DNA of 64,000 bases, taken from positions 368,913,704-368,977,703 of the forward strand of contig CM062297.1 in NCBI GenBank assembly GCA_031216915.1, given 5' to 3'. A program made the translations under genes and the position numbers. Shown piece by piece: positions 34,411 through 46,344 of this stretch. Origin of the DNA: Pictodentalium vernedei (lineage: Eukaryota; Mollusca; Scaphopoda; Dentaliida; Dentaliidae). The notes under the pieces are model-generated. The model ran no database searches. It was not told the DNA's origin and was given only the letters and a program-made list of their open reading frames with translations. The number at the start of each line of letters is the position of its first letter. The stretch's first letter is position 1.

Positions 34411-35426
34411 GGCGGCTCAGCACAAACCTACTAGTCGCATGAATTTTCTCGCTGTGACTTTGTCGGAGTGAAGACAAAAGCGAGCGTAACAACTGATTAA
34501 TTTCGCTCTGGTTAATGGCAGATGAACGAGATTGTTGTGCTTCTTGAAGCTCATTCCCAGGTGGGTGAATGACTTGGATGGCACCTGATCTGACTTCTTC
34601 TCGTTTATAATAAAACCGAGACGGCGGAGCATTTGAAGCAGATTCTGAACATCGTTCTGAAGCGTTAACTCGTCGCTGAACCGCTGAAGATGTCGTCCAG
34701 ATAGGCCAACGTTACCGCAGATGAATGAGCCTGGAAATGAGTCATTACCGAGTTCATTATTCGAGTGAAAGCCCAGGGCGCTAGATTCAGACCGAAGCAC
34801 ATTGCTCGGAACTGATAACGACTCCTAGGACAGTGAAGCAGAGATACTTTCTGAACGCCGGATGTACCATGATGTGAAAGTACGCATCCTTGAGATCTAT
34901 GCTCGCAGCATAATCATTCACTCAAATGCTCGCTCTGACCAATCGAATGGTCTCCATACAAAATTTTGGACCCATGATCAGCTTGTTTATCCAGCTTAGA
35001 TCTATGACTGGACGAAACAAGCCGTCTGGTTTCGGAACCAGAAACAGATGGCTGTAGAAACTTGGGAGATTCCTGGTTCTCTACGACCTCTAACGTGTTC
35101 TCCTCTAGAAGAGATTGGACTTCTAATAGAAGCAAACCTCTCTTCTGAGGATTTGACGGAAGCTGAGTCCATCTTGGACATCGAGTTAACAGAGGCTTTC
35201 TTTTGAAGGACGGTTTTAGCCCTTCTGAAATCACCCCTAGAACCCAAGGGTCGTCCATAATGGACAACCAATTGGTTAAGCAACTCGATAACCTTCCGCC
35301 GACCGGAACAATATAGAGGTATGCACCATCACTTTCTGGACCTGCGAGGCTAGCAGGAGGAGAAACCACGTCCTCCATGATCCGCACCTCGCCCCGTCGA
35401 CCTAGGGGCGTCTGACCGGTTTTCAC
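34411..35426 (-). pseudogene. reverse transcriptase of DIRS C, frameshifted
   Basis: The N-terminal blocks read VGGRLSSCLTNWLSIMDDPW, then VLGVISEGLKPSF and LLEENTLEVVENQESP, the usual DIRS RT fingers. The catalytic YLDDIFS lies at about 34683-34703 (codons for YLDD at 34692-34703), in a different frame from the surrounding 34800-34417 reading. The thumb RRLGFIINEKKSD and CYARFCLHSDKVTARKFMRL follow. At least two frameshifts separate fingers, palm and thumb. It belongs to the DIRS order by motif style; no gypsy-like integrase is present. Confidence 0.85.
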
Positions 35427-35575
35427 GGCCAGTATTACAGCTCCTACTTGAGTCGCTACCTTGATGGTCTCTGGAGTAAGACCTAGAGGACTTTTTAGAC
35501 CCTCTATGGGAACTTCCCTTGGACGTACTCATCCCGGAAGTGCAGGTCTTACTCTTCTTCACTGAATCCGACTTT

Positions 35576-37138
35576 TTAGAAGCGGACTTGAACAGCAGAG
35601 AGTCTGAAGCTTTCAGAGATCAAGGAAAGCTTGCAGTTGAAGAGAAGCTCTCCGGAGACCGGAGCGACTCGAAGAGAGTTTTTCTCCTTACTATCCACGC
35701 GAGTGGATGTAGCTAGGGCTGCATCACGTTTAACTAACTCCAGATTTGACACTGAAAGGGCGGAGTTATACGTAGAATAAGCTATGGCCCTGGAAAGAAC
35801 TCTTAAGGAAGTCTGAACATCCAGGAATTCTTTTCCTTCAAGACGTAATGATAATGCTCTGGTAAGGTGATCTGCCCATCTTGGAGGCAAGTTTGAAAAT
35901 AGCGTCATTCAAAAGATGAAATGTCTGTGAGACATTTCTAGACTGGGTCGGAAACTCGGGGACGGTGTCCCTAATCCGGCCGAAAAAGTCTTTGTCCAGT
36001 AACGCTAAGTCTCTTATCCGGCAATGCAGCCTTTTGGTCCGGGGGAACAACGTCAGGAAGGTATTGCAGGATAAAATCTACGGCTACCTTATGTTGTACC
36101 GAAAGGGAAAATTCCAACTCCTCTGAATCCCCTTCGCCATCTGGCTGGACCACATGAGAATCTCGGTCATCCCTTGCTAACTCTGCAGCAAAACGAACCG
36201 ACCAGCTTCCTCAGACAATTCCCGATTGGAAAAGGATTCTCTGCTGGGAGGCTGCGATAAGTTGAGCTATCTGCAACAGCAAGTCCGTTACGGAGGCCTG
36301 TGGAGCCGTGGTCTTACATGATTTAGCCACTGGAAGCTCCTGGGACATTGAATATCGCATACTTCTTTTATGCACCCGTCCCAATTGTAAAGGCCTCGTA
36401 TCCTTGGCTACCGGATGGCGTGACCTGGTCGACATGGAATCCCTGATCGGCGAAGCTGGCTGGATATCAGCGGTCACGTAGCCAAGGTGTAGTCGTGTGT
36501 GCTGCCATGAGGATGAGGAAGCCAATAGACTAGTCGCTGTGAACTGTCTATGTAATGGAGCGTCCCGAGCAGATGGAGTGGACGTATGCTCTGACTGATT
36601 AGCGTCAGGTACAACAACATCTGGTCCCAGATGTTGGTGAAAGAGAGAGGGGGCTCTCTCGCTCGCGGTCCGGGAGGACCAGAACGAGCTAGTTACCAGA
36701 CTGACAGGCTTCCTCCCTACTATCTTCGAATTCGTCGTTACTGGGTGTGCACGTTCCATGTTTATAGTGCTCGCATCACCCAAATTGCTTCCCTGGACCA
36801 CAATGGATGAACCTGACTGCCGAGCCATTCGATAAATGGTCGCTACACCGGGCGAGCTAGCGACAACAACGCCGTCGATCCTACTTGGAAACATCACCCT
36901 GTTCTTGTTCCTCTGAAAAAGATGCTGATAGACTAGAGTGACCTTGCGGAGAGAGGACCGGCATGGACCCCTCACCGCTAATAACATACCGTGACACACG
37001 TCTCCAACGTTGGTCACTCCAATTAGCACACACTGAGCAAGAATTAGTGTGAGTACAAAGACTACAAGAAACACAATTAACATGATAATCAGGGGAAGAT
37101 TTCCTCGCATTATAATTTGTACAATATTCTTTCATCAT
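35576..37138 (-). pseudogene. Gag of DIRS C, broken
   Basis: From 37138, MMKEYCTNYNARKS begins the cysteine array. The second Cys is Tyr here compared with copy A. A Ser/Ala-rich middle follows (37110-36211), then VDFILQYLPDVVPPD and a helical C-terminal block, SRAIAYSTYNSALSVSNLEL followed by VKRDAALA (35908-35576). The NLELVKRDAAL signature recurs as NLELACRDAVL in the unrelated longer Gag frame at 48 kb. This suggests a shared capsid-like domain. Frames shift at about 36210, 36050 and 35900. Confidence 0.7.
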
Positions 37139-38019
37139 GAAAAAATATAAACAGTCATAGTACTCATACTAACACTTGAAACAAAGATACATAATAATAA
37201 TATAATCCATTATAACATTTCGGAAAAATAATTTAAAAAAAAAAATTTTTCTGAAAAATTTTCAGAAGAGCCCAAGCTCCCAATGGGAACAATGAGCCCA
37301 AATGGATCCCAAAAAAGCCTAAGTGTGGACAAAATTTCTAAAACATTTTTAAAAATTAATGTAACACTTACGGACAATATTAATGTATCTGGCTATGAGT
37401 AGAACTAAACAGAAGACAAGTAATCACTATCAGAAGTAACCGTTGTCAACATAAACAAAAGTGTACAAAAAAATGGAAACATGACTCCAGGCACAGTAAA
37501 CATGGCCCAAAATCAGTAATAACCAATTTAAACACTATCCGATGTAAAATAGAGACTTCCAGAGAAGAAACTGCAGTACATCGGATGGTAGATGCAGATC
37601 ACAATGCCTAAACACCCAATGGTGAGGACGTAAACATGGGGAAAAACAGAAAATACATTCTGTTACCAAGCCAAAACTCCCAAGAAATTTTAGTAAAAAA
37701 ATCTACAAAAAATATGCCAAAAGCATGGGAGAATAGCAAGGGAGGATTACAGAAAAGGGAGAGAGGAAACACTGAACAAACAATGGTAAATTCATAGCAA
37801 GAATGACAACATCAGGGCCATGCCTCGAAAATAGGCAACATGAAATAATTTCATACAAAAATTATAAGTTACAGCCCTGATCATATTCTGCCACTGTTTT
37901 ATCCTCTCATCCTTCTATTTCCTCCTTAGATCCACCATTTCATCCATAATTATGTGTCTGGCATCATTTAAACTGAGATTTACAGCACAAATATCAGTGA
38001 GGTGATACTGATTTTAGGG

Positions 38020-38245
38020 CCAAACAAAGATTGACATTTTGCGCCAATTTCAAGACCCCCTTGACACTGCACATGTGCAGTGGATAAAAGGTATGGAGGA
38101 CCACGTAGGACATTTAATTTTTGGTTTTTGATGCAAATTTTGGGGATTGGGGGGGGGGGGGGGAGGGGCAAAATTTGTGTTTGGCCCTTGATTTTAAGGA
38201 GTTAGCACCAGCGAAGTCTCTGGGTCAATGGTACAGTATAAAAAT
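38020..38245. repeat. right inverted terminal repeat of DIRS C
   Basis: It matches the left end 32885-33046 in inverted orientation and contains a G-run (38149-38163). The leader 37139-38019 between gag and this repeat gives the empty-site sequence (AACATTTTTAAAAATTAATG near 37352) for the P2 insertion in copy A. Confidence 0.85.
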
Positions 38246-38616
38246 ACATTGTTTTTATGGCCTCTCCTTGGAACAAGCTCTATTAGGGGTCACAAGCTGT
38301 GTTTTTGATTCAAAAAATGAAAAAAATAGATAGATAAAAGAATTTTGTTTGCAAGTGTCATCTGCCTTTCTTGCTAGGTGAAAGGTTTTCAGTTAGCTAA
38401 GTATATATGGTGGACATTTTTCAGGAAAAGTGAGGTAGGGGTACGAGTCCCCCCCCCCCCCCCTCCCAATCCACCCCCAAAGGCTATGCCACTGCACAGA
38501 GAAATGCTTGAATGCCTCAAAACTGCCAGAACTGCCAGAATATTTCGAAAAAACAAATGAGAGAGCTGGATACAAACTATACCAACACAAACAAGAACTG
38601 AGTGATAAACACAAAC
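38246..38616 (-). other. iRhom intron, right flank of DIRS C
   Basis: A short remnant (CCTTGGAACAAGCTC...) resembling P1-leader hairpin sequence and a C-run (38450-38463) lie in the intron directly downstream (minus strand) of exon 38617-38753. Confidence 0.5.
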
Positions 38617-38753
38617 CTGGGTTTATCCTCCTGATCTAGAATGGTCACCCTATCTTCACTTAGGGATTTTTCTTCCTGTATCTTATCTAGCCTAGAAAAC
38701 TCTGGTAACACCTCATCATAGAAAACATCATCTACAAGGCTGAAGGTTTCGGA
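38617..38753 (-). CDS. iRhom: iRhom exon, acidic cytosolic segment
   Basis: This is a 137-bp minus-strand exon bounded by CTTCTTTTAG (before 38753) and CCCAG|GTTTGT (after 38617). It translates from phase 0 as SETFSLVDDVFYDEVLPEFS, then RLDKIQEEKSLSED, then ILDQEDKP plus AG. That AG joins the G opening exon 32239-32472 to make Arg, giving KP-R-PGWRRQ. The DDVFYDEV core resembles the acidic stretch (EVFE-like) between the SFTPASF and GWRKQ motifs of vertebrate iRhom. No stop occurs in this frame and the other frames are closed. It is too short to stand alone, but phase and order support it. Confidence 0.8.
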
Positions 38754-39485
38754 CTAAAAGAAGATAAAAACTTGATTTGACTGTAGTGAAATGCATAATG
38801 TTACTAAGTGGATTTAGACATAATACATTCAACTTTCCCAGAACACAGTAAAAACATTAATTACTTCATAACATTGAATTTAACAAAAAAAGCTTATAAC
38901 TTGCTTTGGAATGAGCACAATGAGTTAATTCTGACAAGATGCAATATAATAGACTTTACTTGTACAATAAAACAGGATTTACTTGTACTTTTTATGCGGC
39001 TCAGCATGGTTCGGCCAATTCATTTATGAAGAGGAGACTATAAATAGTAACGGGAAGAAAGAAGTAATCTGCCCTTAAACATATAATTCACTATCTATGG
39101 AGCCACTTGAAGCAAAGGTTAGGTCATTTCAAGTTGTAGTTAACAAAGGTAGTAATAGAAAATACGTTACCCATGCACGCTAGTTCAGATTCGCAATGTT
39201 CCCAGATGTAAAATGAAGACCTGTCATGACTGCATGAGAAAAAATTTCAAGTTGAGAAACGTATAAAATTAGGGGTTATTACTTGGCTAGCTTGATATCT
39301 GCCTGAGGTAACTTTATATCAGCCAGAGACTGAAGGTCGAAGGTTGAGGTTACAGAGGGCTGATATCTTAGCCGCTATGAAATGAACCAAGAAATAGCAT
39401 CTTTATTTATTAAACCAAATAAAGAATTGAAATATTAAAAAAATGTTCTCAGATTTGTTACAATTTTCTGACAGTGTTATTGTTT
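38754..39485 (-). other. iRhom intron, unassigned part
   Basis: Contains the acceptor tract of exon 38617-38753 and about 700 bp of AT-rich sequence. No gene or clear repeat is seen. Confidence 0.5.
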
Positions 39486-39760
39486 CCCATTCTTTTCATA
39501 AAGTCCGGCTGTTTTTCTTTGGAACCAAGAAAAGTCTCGAGTAAAGCCACGGTGAAAGTGTGTTCCTGACCACCTCGATCGTCCCTTTGGAGAGGAGATT
39601 GTCGATCTCCTGCACCAGAAGGTCCCGATGTAGAGAATCAGAAGGAAGCCGAGTCGGGAGGAGCACCCGAGATAAACTGGGGTGCCAATGGAAGGACAGT
39701 TGCAGACCGGATTGTATGACGTCGAGGACCCAAGTGTCTGACGTTATCTCTAACAGTTGT
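39486..39760 (-). pseudogene. RT N-terminal fragment of a second DIRS-like family
   Basis: One minus-strand frame reads WVLDVIQSGLQLSFHW, RDLLVQEIDNLLSKGTIEVV and SPWLYSRLFLVPKKN. These are the RT fingers blocks typical of DIRS and related elements, clearly diverged from copy C (VLGVISEGLKPSF). No other part of an element is contiguous. It may belong with the Gag frame at 47.9-50.2 kb, but this is a guess. Confidence 0.75.
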
Positions 39761-40101
39761 TACAGTACTGTGATCACAAAAGTGGTATTTTAGTCGATCG
39801 GCTCTCAATCCGGCTTCGGTTCCCTCGCGATTGAGAATTGCGGTTCTGTCGATAAAACGCGAGTGGAGAAAGAATCGAGACAAAATTTAGGTAGAATCGA
39901 GAGAAAATCACAACGGAAACACCAATACATTGTGAGATGATTTGTTACATGTATTCCTCGATGGTGAAAACTTCAAAGTTTGGCGTGAACGGATCGTACA
40001 TTCTAAGATTCGTTCGATGTATTCGTATGTCGCAATTAAAAAAAACAACAAAATCCAGTTGAGTTACAAACCTGAAGATATTTTCCGACTCGCCCCCTTT
40101 T
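39761..40101. other. unassigned intronic spacer
   Basis: GC-richer start (39780-39900), then AT-rich. No feature beyond possible continuation of the RT fragment leader. Confidence 0.4.
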
Positions 40102-41469
40102 CAAATCGACAAAAGTAAAAATTTTGAAAGAAAAGTGTGTGCAGATGTAAATAGATGTGAACAAGTGACACTATCATAAGAATAGACCTGGCCTGTGCAG
40201 GTAAATCCTCAGCACATCAAACTGAGAACGAAAGGTATTAAGCCTGCAGTCTTAACTCCACCCATCTTTTATTTTATGGAAGTATAGCCAATATGGTACC
40301 TTGCAAAATCCCTGGTAGCTAAGAGAAACAGAGTATTTCAAGGTCCATCAATGAATGTCATGAAGGATTCAGCAGGATAAGTCCTCCCCCAACAAAATGT
40401 CCTCCAATATAGTTTGGTGTAGCCAAACAGGCCAACTTTGCCCCGAGTTTCGGTTAAAATAAAAATGAAATCATATAGGCTTAATTTTATTTTTTAAATT
40501 CAGAAAGTGATGGCCCGATCCCTAGGCAGATTCAATTATTTTTTTAAAAAAGGATTTCCTGAAAAAAAAAAACATGTCTCTAGCTATAGCCTCCTAACTA
40601 GAATGCGCTCAGTCAAATGAGAGCTCACAACCTGAGCTATAATTAAGATGATACAAAAAAAAATGATTTTTTTCAGTTAGACTTGGCTGAGCTTTTTACA
40701 GAACTATCTGTTTAACCTACCATTGGATTCAAATAACCATTTGGTTAACAAATAATAAAATGATTAAAACTACTTCCATTTTCAAAATCGACAAAAGTAA
40801 AAATTTTGAAAGAAAAGTGTGCGGAGATGTAAATAGATGTACAAGTGAACACTATCATAAGAATAGACCTGGTCTGTGTGGGTAAATCCTCAGCGCATCA
40901 AACTGAGAACGAAAAGTATTAAGCCTGCAGTCTTAACTCCACCCGTCTTTTATTTTATGGAAGTATAGCCAATATGGTACCTTGCGAAATCCCTGGTAGC
41001 TAAGAGAAACAGAGTATTTCAAGGTCCATCAATGAATGTCATGAAGGATTCAGCAGGATAAGTCCTCCCCCAACAAAACGTCCTTCAATATAGTTTGGTG
41101 TAGCCAAACAGGCCAACTTTGCCCCGAGTTTCGGTTAAAATAAAAATGAAATCATAGAGGCTTAATTTTTTTTTTAAATTCAGAAAGTGAAGGCCTGATC
41201 CCTAGGCAGATTCAATCATTTTTTTAAAAACGGATTTCCTGAAAAAAAAACCCATGTCTCTAGCTATAGCCTCCTAACTGGAATGCGCTCAGTCAAATGA
41301 GAGCTCACGAACTGAGCTATAATTAAGTTGATGCAAAAAAAAAAATGATTTTTTTCAGTTAGTTCTGTAAAAAGCTCAGCCAAGTCTATCTGTTTAACCT
41401 ACCATTGGATGCAAATAACCATTTGGTTAACAAATAATTAAATGATTAAAACTACTTCCATTTTCAAAA
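40102..41469. repeat. tandem duplication of a ~682-bp unit
   Basis: Unit 1 is 40102-40783 and unit 2 is 40784-41469. Both start with AAATCGACAAAAGTAAAAAT and share the phrases GTCCATCAATGAATGTCATG and TTGGTTAACAAATAAT. They differ by few substitutions plus one 27-bp segment that is inverted between units (40679-40705 versus 41361-41387). Function unknown; no coding frame. Confidence 0.9.
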
Positions 41470-41584
41470 GTGGGAGTTGCCCCCCACCCCCACCCCCCCT
41501 CCCTCTGTGCCACCGTCTGGGTGTCGATAGAAATATTACTGTCAATTGGTAAAATTATTATAAACAAATAAACAAATAAAAAGG

Positions 41585-42239
41585 ACAAGAGGCCCCAAGT
41601 GGCCTTAATCGCTCACCTGACAAAGTGACTCTAAGAAGTATTTTAGGTCACCTTCACCATGTCATGCCTCATCAACATTAACTGGTTGAGTGATAGATTT
41701 TGTTTGAAGTTCAACATTTGTTACCTAAAATTAGTTTTATTTAAAATCATTGGTGTGTGGCCAATCTCCAATGATTTTTAATAAAGCAAATTTATCTCTG
41801 CAGACAAACTGGTTTAGCATGAAGCACAAACAAGGAATGTGAAGAGATAGCCTTGGACATCTCTCCCCAACTGTGGATATCTTCCATGTGCTACATGTAT
41901 ATATTTTCATGCAAGAAAACAAAAATTTTCACAAATTTTCCAAAATATTAGTATTTTTATCATCATTGGAACAAGCTCAAACAGCTTATTCCAATAGGGG
42001 TATGGGAAGATCAGGTATATTTTTGAGACAGAAATGTGAATATATAAATAATGGTGTTTTTTTTGTGAATGATGCTGGAGAATTTTGCGTAAAGATATGG
42101 TAAATGGTTTGTTCTAGATACAGAATGTTGCAAAAGTATTTAAATTTGATTAGGCAAGTTGTTCCTATAATGCATTTAAAAACTGAAGTAACTGTTTTTT
42201 TGCTGACGAACTTTTAGATGTGTGTGTCTGTGTTTGTGT

Positions 42240-42270
<31 letters not shown>

Positions 42271-45200
42271 GGGTTAAGAGTGTTCTTGCAAACAAAATTC
42301 CTGAATAAGAATAAATGGAAAATTTTATTTTTTGTGTGAAAGACATAGTGCGTGAATGTTGATTGGAACAAGCTTAGAGAGCTCATTTTAATGTGAAGTC
42401 ATAAAGCTGTGTTTTACGTACGAAATTCTGGAATAACTAAAAAATTGCTTTTTTGACTCAAAAAGCATGGTGTGCGACCTCTCAATGGGATGAGCTCAAA
42501 AAGCTCATTCCAATGGGGTATTTACAAGCGATAAGTACATGTATGTTTAAGAGACAAAAATTAAAATTTGAATAGCGATTTTTGCGAAGAATGCTGACAA
42601 GTTTTGGCAGTTATGCTGGTAAAAAGGTAAGATATGCAAAGTGGTTGTTTTTTAGAGGCGACATTTAATTAAGGTGAATTAACCCTTGATTACTGAGGTA
42701 ACTTCTAAAAGTACTGAAATTTCATGAAGCAATGTGAATAACAGACAACAGTTGCCTAAAAATTTCATGAATAACTAAAATTTTATTCTTTTGTCTCGAA
42801 AACATGGCATATGACCTTTGTTGGAATGAGCTGAATGCGTGTGTTCCAATGAGGGGTCATAAAATTTGAACGGAGATTTGTGTGAATAATGCATTAGTAC
42901 TGCTAGATTTGGGTAAACGGTTCACCCTGGACACCACCCCTTCTATAGTAGATCTTTTCTGCAAATTTTGTCTAAGATTCTATCAACTTTACAAATAAAT
43001 ACGTTCATGAATCACGATCAGATCCACCCCACAATGTTGCATACCAAATATCAAAAGATTCTGCCTGCTGGATCTGGAGAAGAAGATTTTTTAAGAAATA
43101 TGCCTGAAATGCACTAAGTTAAAATTTGGGCTCCTATACGGAGCCCAAATATAAACCCAGGGGGCCGATTTGAACAAACTTGAATCAGATCCACCCCACA
43201 ATGTTGCTTACCAAATATGAAAAGATTCTGAAGCTGGATCTGGAGAAGAAGATTTTTTAAGAAATTTGCCTGAAATGCACTAAGTTCGAATTCGAGCTTC
43301 TATAGTGAGCCCAAATATGAAACTAGGAAGCCGATTTGAACAAACTTGAATCAGATCCACACCACAATGTTGCATACCAAATATCAAAAGATTCTGCCTG
43401 CTGGATCTGGAGAAGAAGATTTTTTAATAAATTTGCCCGAAATGCACTAAGTTCGAATTCGGGCTTTTATAGTAAGCCTAAATATGAATCCAGGGGGCCG
43501 ATTTGAACAAACTTGAATCAGATCTACCCCGCAACGTTGCATACCAAATATCAAAAGATTCTGCCTGCTGGATCTGGAGAAGAAGATTTTTGAAGAAATT
43601 TGCCTGAAATGCACTAAGTTCGAATTCGAGCTCCTATAGTGAGCCCAAATATGAATGTAGGGAGCCGATTTGAACAAACTTGAATCAGATCCACCCTACA
43701 ATGTTACATGCCAAATATCAAAAGATTCTGCCTGCTGGATCTGGAGAAGAAGATTTTCAAAGAAATTTGCCTGAAATGCACTAAGTTCAAATTTGGGCTC
43801 CTATACTGAGCCCAAATATAAACCCAGGGGGCCGATTTGAACAAACTTGAATCAGATCCACCCCACAATGTTGCATACCAAATATCAAAAGATTCTGCCT
43901 GCTGGATCTGGAGAAGAAGATTTTTTAAGAAATTTGCCTGAAATGCACTAAGTTCGAAATCGGGCTCCTATACTGAGCCCAAATATGAACCCAGGGGGCC
44001 GATTTGAAGAAACTTGAATCAGATCCACCCTACAATGTTGCATACCAAATATCAAAAGATTCTGCCTGCTGGATCTGGAGAAGAAGATTTTTGAAGAAAT
44101 TTGCCTGAAATGCACTAAGTTCGAATTCGGGCTTCTATAGTGAGCCCAAATATAAATCCAGGGGGCCGATTTGAACAAACTTGAATCAGATCTACCCCGC
44201 AACGTTGCATACCAAATATCAATAGATTCTGCCTGCTGGATCTGGAGAAGAAGATTTTTGAAGAAATTTGCCTGAAATGCACTAAGTTCGAATTCGAGCT
44301 CCTACAGTGAGCCCAAATATGAATCTAGGGAGCCGATTTGAACAAACTTGAATCAGATCCACCCTACAATGTTGCATGCCAAATATCAAAAGATTCTGCC
44401 TGCTGGATCTGGAGAAGAAGATTTTCAAAGAAATTTGCCTGAAATGCAGTAAGTTCAAATTTGGGCTCCTATACTGAGCCCAAATATAAACCCAGGGGGC
44501 CGATTTGAACAAACTTGAATCAGATCCACCCCACAATGTTGCATACCAAATATCAAAAGATTCTGCCTGCTGGATCTGGAGAAGAAGATTTTTTAAGAAA
44601 TTTGCCAGAAATGCACTAAGTTCGAAATCGGGCTCCTATACTGAGCCCAAATATGAACCCAGGGGGCCGATTTGAACAAACTTGAATCAGATCCACCCTA
44701 CAATGTTGCATACCAAATATCAAAAGATTCTGCCTGCTGGATCTGGAGAAGAAGATTTTTTAATGTTTTTCCCATTGCCTGCAGTGTTAAAAAGTGCTGA
44801 CTCAGCACTTTTTCAAAGTCCCGAAACTGTACCCTATGATAAAACCGATGGCAATTTTTTTTTACCAGTCCTTTCTGTTGGTCCTAAGGAAGCTGCACAC
44901 CAAATAAAAATTCTCAATGCCGTGCAGTTTTGGAGATATGGGCGTTTTAAATTTTTTCTATTTTTAGCTCCCGCGGTTCCCACGGGGCTGCGGGAAATTT
45001 TTTTTTTGCATAAATCAAGTACTCATGACCCAATAAGCCCTCACATAAAATTTGGTTCAAATCAGCCTCTCGGTTTGGAAAATAGAAATTTTGGGCGGGG
45101 CAAAAAATTTTGCCCCTCCCATAACGACGCCAAGTATAGCCCCACAAACTTCTCTTGAACAAATCTGAGTCTACACCTCAAAAGGAAGCTGCACACCATA

Positions 45201-45485
45201 TATCAAGTCTCTGCTACTGCTGGTTCATGAGAAGAAGATTTACAAAGATTTTGGTGCCCCTTGGGGGCGAGGCACCACCCAGGAGGAGGGGCAACTTCAT
45301 TTGAACAAATCTGAATTGGCATTAGGTAATAAACATTTAGCCAACATTTGAATAAAATTGGGCTAGTGGTTTAGGAGGAGAAGTCGATAATGTAAAGTTA
45401 ACGCCGGACGGACGACGACGGACGACGGACGACGGACAGAAAGTGATTAGTAAAGCTCCCCTTGAGCTTCGCTCAGGTGAGCTAA
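41585..45485 (+). mobile_element. P1 repeat, copy b: satellite-bearing Helitron-like element
   Basis: Same start (ACAAGAGGCCCC, GCTCACCTGAC) and end (CTTGAGC-TTC-GCTCAGG, TGAGCTAA) as P1a. The leader and tail are almost identical to P1a. It carries only 11 satellite units and a shorter TG/G tract. Flanks differ from P1a (ATAAAAAGG left, AAAGGCAGCC right), so it is an independent insertion rather than a segmental duplicate. It lies in the large iRhom intron. Confidence 0.65.
43020..44765. repeat. 167-bp tandem array inside P1b, 11 units
   Basis: The TTGCATACCAAATATC phrase occurs near 43036, 43203, 43369, 43537, 43704, 43870, 44037, 44205, 44372, 44539 and 44706. The mean spacing is 167.0 bp. 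Units carry the GGGCTC-N7-GAGCCC hairpin. A four-unit block (43537-44037) recurs at 44205-44706 with near identity. Confidence 0.9.
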
Positions 45486-46026
45486 AAAAGGCAGCCATAT
45501 CCATCGGCGATATCCAAATTACTTTTAACAGAAGTTCTTTACCCAACATCAGAAATCAGTCAAAAGCCAATTTTACGGTTGGACATTCTCTCACCACAAA
45601 GTCGGCTGTTTTGGGGTGAATCGATATTCTGATCGGACATGCATTTCCGAGTTAAATGGTTAAAGAAAAGCGCATTCGAATGAAAGAAAAACAGTGATCG
45701 TACATATTTACTATTTATTCGTGAATATCATATGAAAGAAAACGCCAGAAAGTGTATTTTTTAAATACGAGGGCATTATTTTTTCACAACTTTCAAACAA
45801 CACGTGTTTGAGGAGTCCGACATTTTATCATTTGAATGTTTTTCGCTCCATACAGTTCGCCCCGACGGGTTAAATTAAAGTAACATAACTTAGTATTTTG
45901 GTCTAGAGGCTTTGAAACGAATTTGTTGAAGTATGTCTCCAGTGTGCTGTAAGTTTTTTTCACAGAACCTGAGCACACTGTGTGAGTGGAAACTCCACTA
46001 CATGAGTGTTTTTGTCGTAATCAACC
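45486..46026. other. unassigned intronic spacer
   Basis: Non-repetitive AT-rich sequence; no coding or splice-bounded block is supported. Confidence 0.45.
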
Positions 46027-46344
46027 AATTTATTTATTGGTGTTTAAGGTCACATATTTCTGCACAATGGCTAATCATGACCATGACAGTTTTACAGGTG
46101 GAGGAAGCCGGAGAACCCAGAGAGAACCACCGAGCAACTGTCAGCTCCACACAAGCAGGGTTAGCATTGGTTGAAGACAGATGCACCATCGACGTGCAGT
46201 ACGCCTCAGTACACAACGCCACTGTGCCACGTGGGCAATGGGGGTGAAGTGTCTTGCCCAAGGACACAACGCGGTTTCCGCAGGTGGGATTTGAACCGAG
46301 GACCTCTCAGCCTGCACCTCTACCTACTGAGCCACCGTGCCCCC
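46027..46344 (-). mobile_element. tRNA-derived SINE, full-length copy
   Basis: Read on the minus strand from 46344: GGGGCACGGTGGCTCAGTAG (A-box region), then TCGGTTCAAATCCC (B box), about 40 nt apart as in a tRNA. The SINE body GTGTCCTTGGGCAAGACACT follows, then GTTCTCTCTGGGTTCTCCGG, ending ACACCAATAAATAAATT. The tRNA part is not a functional tRNA gene because it lacks a foldable 3' half and runs into the SINE body. It matches the copy at 29409-29723. Confidence 0.85.

Larger units (their letters stand above)
32862..38245 (-). mobile_element. DIRS-type retrotransposon, copy C, inside an iRhom intron
   Basis: It begins GTTAAAAAATTT at 32862 and ends GTATAAAAAT at 38245, about 5.4 kb, in the same orientation as the iRhom gene. 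It holds the best preserved RT, RNase H and linker of the four copies. About 1.2 kb at its 3' side, containing the ICR and the catalytic half of YR, is deleted: the join is near 33047, where A has 545-1785. Flanks CTGCAAA and ACATTG show no target duplication. It keeps a single gag block, unlike A, B and D. Confidence 0.88.

Noticed and set aside
39560-39883. Frames on both strands near 39.6-39.9 kb as a host gene
   Set aside because: The only motif-bearing frame is the minus-strand RT fingers fragment; the others are shadows.
46286-46344. tRNA gene
   Set aside because: A and B boxes are present, but the sequence continues into a SINE body and does not close an acceptor stem; better explained as a SINE head.
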